Of a stretch of 17,901 nt of DNA, positions 6,597 to 13,757 are shown one piece after another (position 1 is the stretch's first letter; each line of letters begins with the position of its first letter). Made by a program: the position numbers and the translations under genes. This DNA comes from JAFLBB01 sp040007195. GTDB lineage: Bacteria; Acidobacteriota; Terriglobia; Bryobacterales; Bryobacteraceae. The notes under the pieces were generated by a model. The model was not told where the DNA came from and searched no databases. It was given only the letters and a program-made list of their open reading frames with translations. The stretch covers positions 1 to 17,901 of the forward strand of contig JBDTVQ010000102.1 of NCBI GenBank assembly GCA_040007195.1, written 5' to 3'.

Positions 6597-8864
6597 GTGT
6601 TCGATTCCAGCCAGCATTGCATGGGTTGCATGGAGCCGCTCAACGGCGCCACACAGTGCCCGGGCTGCGGCTACGTAGTCGGCACGGCTCCCGAATCGCC
6701 TCTTTACCTGCTGCCAGGCACCGTGCTGAAGCAGCAATATGTCGTCGGCAACGTGCTCGGCCATGGCGGCTTCGGCATCACCTATATCGGCTTCGACATG
6801 CTGCTCGACGCCAAAGTCGCCATCAAGGAATATTTCCCGCAAGGCGTCGCCATCCGCTCCGGCTCCGATCCCACCGTCATCCCCTACTCGGGCAATGCGA
6901 AGGTGCACTACGACTGGGGCCTCGACCGCTTCCTCGACGAAGCACGCATCGTGCGCAAGTTCAAAGACCATCCGAACATCGTCAGCGTCGAGAATTTTTT
7001 CCCAGAAAACGGCACCGCCTATATGGTGCTCGAATTTCTCGACGGCATCACGTTCCTGAAGTTCATTGAGCGCCGGGGCGGCCGCGTCGACTGGGCCACC
7101 ACGCTGCGCATCATGAGCCCTGTGATGGATGCACTGCGCGAAGTACACGCGCATAGCTTTCTCCACCGCGACATCAGTCCCGACAACATTTACCTGCTGC
7201 GCAACGGCATGGTGAAGGTGATCGATTTTGGTGCCGCACGCCAGGCGTTGGGCCAGGCCAGCCAGAACATGAGCATGATCTTCAAGGGCGGCTACACACC
7301 GCCCGAGCAGTATCAGGAGCGCGGCAAGCAAGGTCCGTGGACCGACGTCTACGCCACGGCCAGCACCTTCTACCGCGCGCTCACCGGAAAGATGCCGCCC
7401 GCCGCACCCGACCGCCAGGCGGGCGTCGAACTCGACCCACCGTCGCAGCGCGGTGCCGACATTCCACCCAAATCGGAACGAATCCTCCTGGTTGCCCTCG
7501 ACCTCGATGCCGAGAAGCGCTTTCAAAATATGGGTGCGTTCCAGGCCGCGCTCACCGGCGCGGTAAAGCCGCCACCAGGCCCCCCGCCAACGCCCGCCCC
7601 TGGTCCGGTGCCAAGCCCCGCGCCAGGTCCTGGGCCAGGGCCGAGACCCAATCCGCCCACGCCGCCCCCCGCACCCGTGCCGCGACCAATACCGTCCGGC
7701 AAACAGCCATGGCCGAAGTGGATGATCCCACTTGCTGGCGCCGTATTCCTCCTGCTACTAGTGGCCGTCTTCGTTGCCAGCCGCAAGATCAAGGAAGGAG
7801 GAGGCGATGTCACCCCCGGCCAACCGGTCCACATCGCGAAGTTCGAAGCCTCGCGCAATCCCGTGTTCAAAGGCGCCAACGTCGAACTCTCCTGGGCCGT
7901 GTCCAACGCCGGAGAGGTGAGCATCAACGGCACCAAGGTGAAGCCCGAAGGGACCACCAACGTCCGCATCGACGTTGCGCAGCAATTTGCCATGAAGGCG
8001 TCGGGCACGGATGGATCGGCCGACGAACGCACGCTCGTCATCAATATCGCCGAGGATCCCATTCCCGGCCCAATGCCCACGCCTCCGCCCGGCCCCTCGC
8101 CGGGTCCTTCACCGGGTCCCCCGCCCGGTCCAACTCCCCGCCCCGGCCCAACACCTGTCCCCGGACCCGGTCCGTCGCCGGGCCCCGGCCCTGGCCCGCC
8201 CCCCACGCCGACGCCGTCTCCTACGCCGACGCCAGCGCCCACACCCTCGCGGATTGAAGTGAGCTACTTCCTCTTTGAACCGCCCTCGGTTCGCGTGGGC
8301 CAACAGGCAACGCTGAAGTGGGCGGTGACCGGAGCCACACAGGTGACGATCGAAGGGCTGGGCCAGGTGGAACCGCAAGGCGAACGCACGATCCGCCCCG
8401 CGCGATCGACCTATGCAAAGCTGAGTGCTTCTGGCCCCGCTGGATCAACCTCAGCCACGGCGACCCTTTCGGTGGAGCAACAGGCGCCGCCGGCGCCTAC
8501 ACCCTCGCCCGGGCCGGGTCCAGCACCCACCCCCGCGCCCAGCGCCGCGGAATCCTGGACCGTCATCCACGACCACACCAGCAAGTTCATGGTCAACCAG
8601 GCATGGTCTGCCTGCGAAGGTACGCTGACATTGTCCGCCGACGGCATCAGCTTCCTTTCGCGGTCCGACCGCTCCGACAACTTCCGGCTGGCGCTCACGG
8701 CAATCAAGGAAGTGCGCACCAACCGCATGCCGATCCAAGGACGCCGCGCCTTCCACATCGAACTCAACAACGGCCGCAACTACAACTTCATCCCCACCGA
8801 CGCCTCCAACAATGCCATCGTCGACCTGATCAATGAGGCGAAAGCGAAGGGTGCGCGGCGGTAG
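6597..8864 (+). CDS. Membrane Ser/Thr protein kinase with zinc ribbon, Ig-like and PH-like domains
   Basis: A 755-residue kinase. Order: N-terminal zinc ribbon (CxxC at 8-11 and 21-24); kinase domain (about 48-320) with glycine loop GHGGFG (55-60), Lys77 in VAIKEYF, Glu115, HRD at 190-192, Asn197 and DFG at 210-212; a Pro/Gly-rich juxtamembrane stretch (324-370); membrane helix (about 374-395); Ig-like domain (about 410-486); a long Gly-Pro-Thr-rich spacer (487-550); a second Ig-like domain (about 552-628); another Pro-rich spacer; and a C-terminal domain (about 653-755) that resembles a PH/GRAM-type beta barrel. The catalytic loop reads HRDISPDN and the activation segment is short and ends GYTPPEQY, features of a kinase subgroup with the GFGITY loop. 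Start is GTG, directly abutting the preceding TAA, with AGGGGG upstream. It is the only kinase in the run and so the likely writer for the three FHA proteins. The extracytoplasmic half may sense envelope signals. Confidence 0.9.
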   Translation: MFDSSQHCMGCMEPLNGATQCPGCGYVVGTAPESPLYLLPGTVLKQQYVVGNVLGHGGFGITYIGFDMLLDAKVAIKEYFPQGVAIRSGSDPTVIPYSGNAKVHYDWGLDRFLDEARIVRKFKDHPNIVSVENFFPENGTAYMVLEFLDGITFLKFIERRGGRVDWATTLRIMSPVMDALREVHAHSFLHRDISPDNIYLLRNGMVKVIDFGAARQALGQASQNMSMIFKGGYTPPEQYQERGKQGPWTDVYATASTFYRALTGKMPPAAPDRQAGVELDPPSQRGADIPPKSERILLVALDLDAEKRFQNMGAFQAALTGAVKPPPGPPPTPAPGPVPSPAPGPGPGPRPNPPTPPPAPVPRPIPSGKQPWPKWMIPLAGAVFLLLLVAVFVASRKIKEGGGDVTPGQPVHIAKFEASRNPVFKGANVELSWAVSNAGEVSINGTKVKPEGTTNVRIDVAQQFAMKASGTDGSADERTLVINIAEDPIPGPMPTPPPGPSPGPSPGPPPGPTPRPGPTPVPGPGPSPGPGPGPPPTPTPSPTPTPAPTPSRIEVSYFLFEPPSVRVGQQATLKWAVTGATQVTIEGLGQVEPQGERTIRPARSTYAKLSASGPAGSTSATATLSVEQQAPPAPTPSPGPGPAPTPAPSAAESWTVIHDHTSKFMVNQAWSACEGTLTLSADGISFLSRSDRSDNFRLALTAIKEVRTNRMPIQGRRAFHIELNNGRNYNFIPTDASNNAIVDLINEAKAKGARR

Positions 8865-8871
8865 GGCGCAC
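8851..8871 (+). terminator. Weak hairpin at the end of the kinase gene
   Basis: GTGCGC (8851-8856) and GCGCAC (8866-8871) can pair around a 9-base loop spanning the kinase stop codon. No T-tract follows, so it is at best a weak or Rho-assisted end of the operon. Confidence 0.25.
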
Positions 8872-8890
8872 TTGCATCCAGGGGCTGTGC

Positions 8891-8910
8891 GTTATTACAC
8901 TAGTAATAAC
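8891..8910 (+). promoter_or_regulatory. Perfect AT-rich inverted repeat, candidate antitoxin operator
   Basis: GTTATTAC-ACTA-GTAATAAC is an 8-base perfect inverted repeat with a 4-base centre, ending 17 bases before the antitoxin ATG. It is strikingly AT-rich in GC-rich surroundings. AbrB/MazE antitoxins bind such palindromes to repress their own promoter, so this is a likely autoregulatory operator overlapping the promoter -10 region (TATTAC at 8893-8898; possible -35 TTGCAT at 8872-8877, with a short spacer). A clear GGAGGA (8915-8920) then serves the antitoxin. Confidence 0.6.
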
Positions 8911-8927
8911 AATCGGAGGACATTCTC

Positions 8928-9155
8928 ATGGTCGAATTGAAGGTCCGTAAATTCGGCAACTCGCTCGGCGTCGTTTTGCCGAAAGAAGTCGTGAACCGTC
9001 TGCAGACCGGCGATGGAGAGCCTCTGTTCTTGATCGAAACGGCTGACGGCTCTTACCGTCTTACGCCTTACGATCCGTCTTTTGAGCAGAAGATGACGAA
9101 AGCGGAAGAGATTATCGGCCGCTACCGGAACACGCTGCACGTTTTGTCAAAGTGA
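8928..9155 (+). CDS. AbrB/MazE/SpoVT-family antitoxin
   Basis: A 75-residue DNA-binding antitoxin. Residues 3-48 form the swapped-hairpin AbrB fold, with the diagnostic KFGNSLGVVLPKEVV block at 8-22. The C-terminal 25 residues (SFEQKMTKAEEIIGRYRNTL and onward) form a charged helix expected to bind and neutralise the toxin. GGAGGA lies 7 bases before the ATG. The stop overlaps the following GTG start (GTGA), the usual coupling of an antitoxin to its toxin. AbrB-type antitoxins paired with Doc toxins are a known arrangement. Its codons are less GC-biased than those of the surrounding genes, consistent with a mobile origin. Confidence 0.88.
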   Translation: MVELKVRKFGNSLGVVLPKEVVNRLQTGDGEPLFLIETADGSYRLTPYDPSFEQKMTKAEEIIGRYRNTLHVLSK

Positions 9156-9564
9156 CCGGGCCCGTTTGGATCGAAGAGCGCGACGCCGTGGCAATCCACG
9201 ACCGTATGCTCGTCCTTCATGGAGGCGCACATGGCATCCACGACGTGGCATGTATCTGCAGTCCGCGCTAGCGCGCCCCCTGCAGATACATGCGTACTCC
9301 GAGAGTGCGGGGATCCTCGAAATGGCCGCAGCCTACACTGCCGGCATTGTCCGCAATCACCCCTTCGTTGACGGCAACAAGCGCACTGGTTTCGTCGTTG
9401 GAGTCTTATTTCTGGAGTTGAACGGATTCGTCTTCACAGCCCCGGAAGAGGATGCGGCACAGGCCGTAATCGGGCTCGCAGCGGGCACACTGGACGAGGA
9501 CGGATACATCGCCTTTCTACGGGCGAACACCAAGCGCGTGAGAGGCCGCTCCTCGGGCCGCTAG
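9152..9564 (+). pseudogene. doc: Doc (death-on-curing) Fic-fold toxin, frameshifted
   Basis: The reading frame opened by GTG at 9152 encodes a typical Doc N-terminus (WIEERDAVAIHDRMLVLHGG) but ends at TAG 9269-9271. The rest of the toxin continues in another frame, from about 9247 to TAG at 9562-9564: SALARPLQIHAY, the helix AAAYTAGIVRNHPF and the catalytic Fic/Doc motif HPFVDGNKRTGF. All key residues of the motif (H, F, D, G, N, K, R) are kept. Joining the frames needs a net shift of one missing base (or two extra) near 9245-9248, giving about 137 residues, close to the usual Doc length. Intact Doc phosphorylates and inactivates EF-Tu. The break coincides with a perfect 14-base inverted repeat. 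It may be a real inactivation or a sequence error; no slippery site for programmed frameshifting is evident. Confidence 0.8.
9248..9293 (+). repeat. Perfect 14-base inverted repeat inside the doc gene
   Basis: GCATGTATCTGCAG (9248-9261) is the exact reverse complement of CTGCAGATACATGC (9280-9293). The 18-base centre itself holds a 12-base palindrome, CGCGCTAGCGCG (9264-9275), containing the premature TAG. The left arm begins at the frameshift point. Confidence 0.95.
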
Positions 9565-9570
9565 CCGCCT

Positions 9571-10041
9571 TCAGTAGGGAATCACGCTGATCGATCCGTC
9601 CGGCTCGAGCATGGCATGCTTCACCTTCGACGCCTTCTCCAGGCCGTTCTGGCGCAGTTGGCTTTGCAGTTCTTCCTCGGTCAACATCTCGCGGCGCAGG
9701 TTGGCGCGTAGGATCGTCCCATGCCGGATCAGCGGCACTGCCCGGCGGTCGGCGAAACGGGAAAACCATTTGTAGCGATACGACATCCAGTCGATGAAGT
9801 AGTTCCACGCGCCAATCGTGGCCACCAGCAACACGCCTTCGCTCACCGTTTTATACTCGCCCGCCATGGCGTTCTGCGATGCATCGGCGACGACCACCAC
9901 GAGCAGGACGTCTGCCAGTCCCATCGACCCCGCGTCGCGGCTCAAAACAAACCGGAACAGCAAAAACAGAAACCAGTACATTATCGTGCCTCGCAAGATC
10001 AGTTCCCAGGGCGACATCTCCAATCGAAACAGGTGGTCCAT
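9571..10041 (-). CDS. DUF421/YetF-family membrane protein
   Basis: A 156-residue protein on the minus strand. Three membrane helices are predicted near residues 13-33, 43-58 and 67-88, followed by a small cytoplasmic domain (about 89-156) of the YetF type. Family landmarks include LFRFVLSRDAGSM between helices 1 and 2, the ADVLLVVVVADASQNAM helix, and DRRAVPLIRHGTIL at the start of the soluble domain, then the LTEEELQSQLRQNG helix and the final DGSISVIP strand. The family is widespread in bacteria, and its YetF-type members are small membrane proteins of poorly defined function. The ATG at 10041 has AGAGGA about 5-10 bases upstream. The gene faces the broken doc gene tail-to-tail with a 6-base gap, and shares a 186-base divergent upstream region with the PEP-CTERM gene. 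Confidence 0.88.
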   Translation of the reverse strand: MDHLFRLEMSPWELILRGTIMYWFLFLLFRFVLSRDAGSMGLADVLLVVVVADASQNAMAGEYKTVSEGVLLVATIGAWNYFIDWMSYRYKWFSRFADRRAVPLIRHGTILRANLRREMLTEEELQSQLRQNGLEKASKVKHAMLEPDGSISVIPY

Positions 10042-10227
10042 GCAGTCCTCTCCCTACGATCGTGACGCAAATTAGGCTACGAGCGCTCCCACACGCAGCA
10101 CGCTTCTCCCCGCCGATTGGCGGCAGTATACTGCCGCTGGCACTTCAGAGAGGCCGTTCGGACTCTCTGCACCTATAGCATCGCCAGAGTGATTCCTTCT
10201 GGCCTCGGAGTTAGTTAGGAGGCAAAC
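10042..10227. promoter_or_regulatory. Divergent intergenic region with nested hairpins
   Basis: This 186-base gap separates the minus-strand DUF421 gene from the plus-strand PEP-CTERM gene and must hold both promoters. It contains a CCGCC/GGCGG hairpin (10110-10123) overlapping an 18-base palindrome (10120-10137), then CAGAGAG/CTCTCTG (10146-10152 and 10163-10169, with an inner CC/GG) and GCCAGA/TCTGGC (10183-10188 and 10198-10203). TATACT at 10127-10132 would make a good -10 element for the plus strand, with TTCTCC at 10104-10109 as a weak -35 at 17 bases. AGGAGG at 10217-10222 precedes the GTG start at 10228. Confidence 0.5.
10120..10137 (+). promoter_or_regulatory. 18-base perfect palindrome, candidate operator
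   Basis: GCGGCAGTATACTGCCGC is identical to its reverse complement and contains a TATACT -10-like hexamer at its centre. This is the form expected of a dimeric repressor site lying on a promoter. It could alternatively act as an RNA hairpin. Confidence 0.5.
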
Positions 10228-11349
10228 GTGAATCGCACGCTTCAGATCCTCTCTCTCACGATTGCGGCTAGTTCCACACTTTCGGCCGGACTGGTCGAAA
10301 TTGGATTTACCGCCACGCCACTCACCTTCGACCTCGTAGCCAAATGGGACTTCACCACGCCGGTTACGCTCAGCCTCGCCGATAGCGCGGCCTGGAGCGC
10401 CGAGTTGTCGGAAGCTGCTTTCGCCGGTGGCCGCACTGTAAAACTGAATTGGGCGCACGTCCGCACGCCCGCTGCCCCCCCGCACGGGGAACCGCGCAAC
10501 CCTTTGCTCGGCACATTTCAGATAAGCACCGTGAATCTCATTCCGCCGGGACCTCTCCAGAGCGCGTCGGCCATGCAGCGGAGTCATGGAAAGCACTTCG
10601 ACGTAGTCCGGCTCACAGGCTCGCTGCCCGCAGCGGGTCTGGGAGAGGTGAAAGCCGACGGTTTGCACTTCTCGGATCAACTCGCATCATGGTCCTATGA
10701 AGCAGGCTCAGACGGAACGATCCGCGTGAAATCCGGTGGCGTCACTCTTGTGAAGGAGCAGAAGGTGGTAGCCGGCGAAAAGCTGAACGACGCAGACAAG
10801 CAGAAGCTCAAGGAAAAGGCGACCGACTACACGGTCATCTTTGCGGGCAGCGGCATCGCGCTTCCCGACAAGGATCCGGTCACCTCAACCACCCTCGCCT
10901 TCCTCGGCGATGTCGATGGCGCCAACGGCCAGCTCGACCTGGCAGCCGCGATCGCACTCTTCATGGGCAATTCCACCTCGTTCTTCGCCCCGATGTTTCT
11001 CGATACGCTGGGCGAGCGCGACCTCTTTGTCGGGATCGATCTCGTCCAATGGCTCAGCTTCGGAATGCCATTCGCTCCCGGCTTGTTCGCCGATTTCGTG
11101 AACGGCATGAGTGAAGAGTATCCGGGCGTCATCGTAGGATTTTCGCCTGTCGTCTACGACCAGATCAGTGGCCAGTTCACAACAGACGATCCCGCCACGG
11201 GCAGCTTCGAAATCGTTGGATCCATCGACGGATCGACCACGGCGCCGGAGCCGTCCAATTGGGCGCTCACGGCTCTGGGACTGGCCGCGGCGATGGCACT
11301 CCGGCAATGGCGGTCGCGCATAAGGAGGCCTGCTACACTGGCCCCGTGA
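10228..11349 (+). CDS. PEP-CTERM sorting-signal surface protein
   Basis: A 373-residue exported protein. Residues 1-20 form a signal peptide ending near TLSAG. The C-terminus (340-373) is a PEP-CTERM signal: the motif APEPSNW, a hydrophobic helix (ALTALGLAAAMAL) and a basic tail (RQWRSRIRR). Such proteins are cut and sorted by an exosortase, often together with exopolysaccharide; no exosortase lies in the window. The mature region (about 21-335) is beta-strand-rich at first, then holds a Lys-rich helical part and a GDVDGANGQLDLAAAI segment; I recognise no named domain. The tail extends nine residues past the usual Arg cluster, which is a little long. Start is GTG with AGGAGG 5 bases upstream. 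Its stop overlaps the GTG start of the next gene (GTGA), so the two are translationally coupled. Confidence 0.85.
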   Translation: MNRTLQILSLTIAASSTLSAGLVEIGFTATPLTFDLVAKWDFTTPVTLSLADSAAWSAELSEAAFAGGRTVKLNWAHVRTPAAPPHGEPRNPLLGTFQISTVNLIPPGPLQSASAMQRSHGKHFDVVRLTGSLPAAGLGEVKADGLHFSDQLASWSYEAGSDGTIRVKSGGVTLVKEQKVVAGEKLNDADKQKLKEKATDYTVIFAGSGIALPDKDPVTSTTLAFLGDVDGANGQLDLAAAIALFMGNSTSFFAPMFLDTLGERDLFVGIDLVQWLSFGMPFAPGLFADFVNGMSEEYPGVIVGFSPVVYDQISGQFTTDDPATGSFEIVGSIDGSTTAPEPSNWALTALGLAAAMALRQWRSRIRRPATLAP

Positions 11350-13745
11350 AGCGGCTCGCTCTCGCCCTGCTCGCCTCGATCCCGCTCATCGCGCAGCAGC
11401 CCGACCCGCGCTCCACCGAGGCAGCAGCGCTCTACAAGCAGGCACGCGCCGCCGCGCCCAAGGACGCGCACGCCGCAATCGATCTCTATCGCCGCGCGCT
11501 GGACCTTCGCGCCGCCACCGGCGAGCGCTTCGACGAAGCCCTCGTAGCACACAACCTTGCCGCCGCTTATTGGGACATTGGAGCAAACGACGAAGCGCTT
11601 CGCTACTACACCCGCGCCCTCGAAATCCGCACCGAACTGAAGGATTCCATCGGCCTCGGCTACACCAACTACGGAATCGCGCTCACGCATTGGACCTGGG
11701 GCGACGCCGCCGAAGCCCTCGCCTCCTACGACCGCGCGCTCGACCTATGGCGCGAGCAGAACAATATCGCAGGCCAGGCCGACGTGCTCAACGCCACCGG
11801 CCTCGCCCTGATGTCGCTCGGCGAGCCGGATCGCGCCGAAGATCGCTACCGCCAAGCGCTTCCACTTTGGGAGAAGGCGAAGCATACCGTCGGCGAAGGC
11901 TACACCCGTAGCAACCTCGGCATGATGCACTTCGCCGCCCACCGTTTCGACGCGGCTAGCGCCGAATACAAACGCGCGCTCGAACTGCTCACCGCGGCCA
12001 ATGACAGCCGCGGCGTTGCTTACGTGCTTCACAATCAAGGCGACCTCGCCGCCGCCCGCGGCCAATATGACGCAGCCATCGCCGCCTACCAGGATTCGCT
12101 TGCCCGCAAACGTACCGTCGACGACAAATACGGCATCGCGCTCACCCTGACCCGCCTCGCCCAGGCGCAACTCGGCATGGGTCAATCGCAACAGGCGCAA
12201 GCCACGGCGCAAGGCGCGCTGGCAGTCCATCGTGAGATTGCCAATCGCACCGGCGAAACGGCCGCCCTCGCGCTACTTTCCCGAATTGCAAGCGCACGCG
12301 GTGACACCGCCTCCGCGGAAAAGCTTGTCAACGAAGCCGTGGAACTCTCCGAGAAGACCCGCGCCGCCATCTCCAACGACGAACTCCGCACCAGCTACTT
12401 TGCCACGCAGCGCGACCTTTACGGGCAGCTCATCTCGCTCCACATGGCCTCGGGACGCATTGCCGAAGCGCTCGAAGCCAGCGAACGTAGCCGCGCGCGT
12501 GTATTGCTCGATGCCGTCGCCGACGTGCGCGCCGCAAGCACCCCCCGCCAGCACGACCTGGAACGCCGCATCCGCGCCGTCGTCCAACGCCGCAACACCA
12601 AAGCCGCCAACGAGCTCCTGCACGAATGGGCCGAAGCCGCCGTCAGTGTGCCTGAAGCCGGCCACTCCACCACCGCGCCTGCCGGCGTGGGCGCCATCCG
12701 GAAGGCGCTCCTCTCCCCGTCCACGGACTTACTGGAATTCTTCGCCGGCGACGATGTGGGCTACGCATGGCTCCTCACGTCGACGGGCATCCACACGGCG
12801 AAGCTCCCCCCGCGAGCCGCGCTTGAACAACTGGTCCGCCGCTATCGCTCCGCCCTCACCGCCCGCGCCGAATCGCCGGCCGGCGAGACTGCCGAAAGCC
12901 GCACCCTCCGGCTTACCACGGCCGACAACGAACTCACCGGCACAGCCCGCGCCCTTGGCCATGCCTTGCTCGACCCCTTCGCCAAACAGCTCACGGCACG
13001 CCGGCTGTTGATCGTCCCCGACGGCCCCCTCCACCAAATTCCCTTTGCCGCGCTTCCCATTGCAAACGCCACGCTCATCGACCGCGCGGAGATCGTCACA
13101 CTGCCCTCGGCTGCGGTAGCCATCGAACTCCGCGCCAAACCTGGCGGGCAAGCCACCGGCATCACTCTCGTCGCCAACCCCACCTTTAATGCATCTTGGG
13201 CGCCGCTTCCCATGACCGGCTTCGAAGCCTCTGCCATCACCAGGCTCGCCCCCGGTGCGCGCCAACTCACCGGCCCCGCCGCCACTCGCGCCGCTCTCCT
13301 CAAGCCGCCGCTTCTCGATTCCGGTATTCTCCACCTTGCCACCCACGCACGCGCCGAATCCGAGCACCCGGCGCTCTCCCGCATCGCCCTCGCCGCAGGC
13401 GACGAACTCACGCTTGCCGACATTTACGGCCTGCCGCTGCACGCGCGCATGGTCGTGCTGTCCGGCTGCGAGACCGCACTCGGCCGCCAAGTGGCCGGCG
13501 AAGGGCCGGTTGGGCTCACGCGCGCTTTCTTCTATGCCGGAGCCCGCACCGTCGTCGCCAGCCTCTGGGATGTCCAGGATCGCGCCACCGCCGAGCTCAT
13601 GCGCCGCTTCTACGAAGGCCACCTCAAGCAAGGCCTCGCGCCCGCGGCCGCCCTTCGAGCCGCCCAGCTCAGCTTGCGCAAAGACGCCCGCTGGAATCAT
13701 GCTTATTATTGGGCGCCGTTCCTCGTCGCAGGAGACTGGCGTTAG
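11346..13745 (+). CDS. Exported TPR-CHAT caspase-like protein
   Basis: A 799-residue protein. The N-terminus (VKRLALALLASIPLIAQQ) is a signal peptide, so the protein probably acts outside the cytoplasm. Residues about 26-335 are tetratricopeptide repeats, with recurring A-x-x-x-Y-x-x-A-L and G-D-x-x-x-A units of about 40 residues; a helical linker follows. Residues about 470-799 form a CHAT domain with the caspase-like dyad: His667 in LHLATHA and Cys708 in VLSGCETA. The usual companion blocks are there too: GEGPVGLTRAF, GARTVVASLW and the YYWAPFLVAGDW end. I start it at GTG 11346, overlapping the PEP-CTERM stop, because that puts the signal peptide first; an ATG at 11259 would precede it with 29 unlike residues. 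CHAT proteins with TPRs include the gRAMP-associated TPR-CHAT protease, but that one is cytoplasmic and has different neighbours. Substrate unknown. Confidence 0.88.
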   Translation: MKRLALALLASIPLIAQQPDPRSTEAAALYKQARAAAPKDAHAAIDLYRRALDLRAATGERFDEALVAHNLAAAYWDIGANDEALRYYTRALEIRTELKDSIGLGYTNYGIALTHWTWGDAAEALASYDRALDLWREQNNIAGQADVLNATGLALMSLGEPDRAEDRYRQALPLWEKAKHTVGEGYTRSNLGMMHFAAHRFDAASAEYKRALELLTAANDSRGVAYVLHNQGDLAAARGQYDAAIAAYQDSLARKRTVDDKYGIALTLTRLAQAQLGMGQSQQAQATAQGALAVHREIANRTGETAALALLSRIASARGDTASAEKLVNEAVELSEKTRAAISNDELRTSYFATQRDLYGQLISLHMASGRIAEALEASERSRARVLLDAVADVRAASTPRQHDLERRIRAVVQRRNTKAANELLHEWAEAAVSVPEAGHSTTAPAGVGAIRKALLSPSTDLLEFFAGDDVGYAWLLTSTGIHTAKLPPRAALEQLVRRYRSALTARAESPAGETAESRTLRLTTADNELTGTARALGHALLDPFAKQLTARRLLIVPDGPLHQIPFAALPIANATLIDRAEIVTLPSAAVAIELRAKPGGQATGITLVANPTFNASWAPLPMTGFEASAITRLAPGARQLTGPAATRAALLKPPLLDSGILHLATHARAESEHPALSRIALAAGDELTLADIYGLPLHARMVVLSGCETALGRQVAGEGPVGLTRAFFYAGARTVVASLWDVQDRATAELMRRFYEGHLKQGLAPAAALRAAQLSLRKDARWNHAYYWAPFLVAGDWR

Positions 13746-13757
13746 TAGAAGGATCAC

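Noticed and set aside
5056..7526. Minus-strand open frames of 344 and 372 codons opposite the phosphatase and kinase genes
   Set aside because: Both shadow well-supported plus-strand genes and show no motifs.
8080..8260. Repetitive Gly-Pro-Thr-rich DNA considered as a CRISPR or minisatellite
   Set aside because: It is an in-frame low-complexity protein spacer with irregular units; no regular repeat-spacer pattern.
1898..8864. Type VI secretion regulatory cluster (PpkA/PppA/Fha)
   Set aside because: Kinase, phosphatase and FHA genes are present, but no TssA-M, Hcp or VgrG genes; the neighbours are a proton-channel pair and a protease instead.
10900..10960. GDVDGANGQLDLAAAI in the PEP-CTERM protein as a dockerin repeat
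   Set aside because: Only one loosely similar segment, not the paired calcium-loop repeats of a dockerin.
11346..13745. Craspase (TPR-CHAT with Cas7-11/gRAMP)
   Set aside because: No CRISPR array or gRAMP gene is present, and this protein has a signal peptide.
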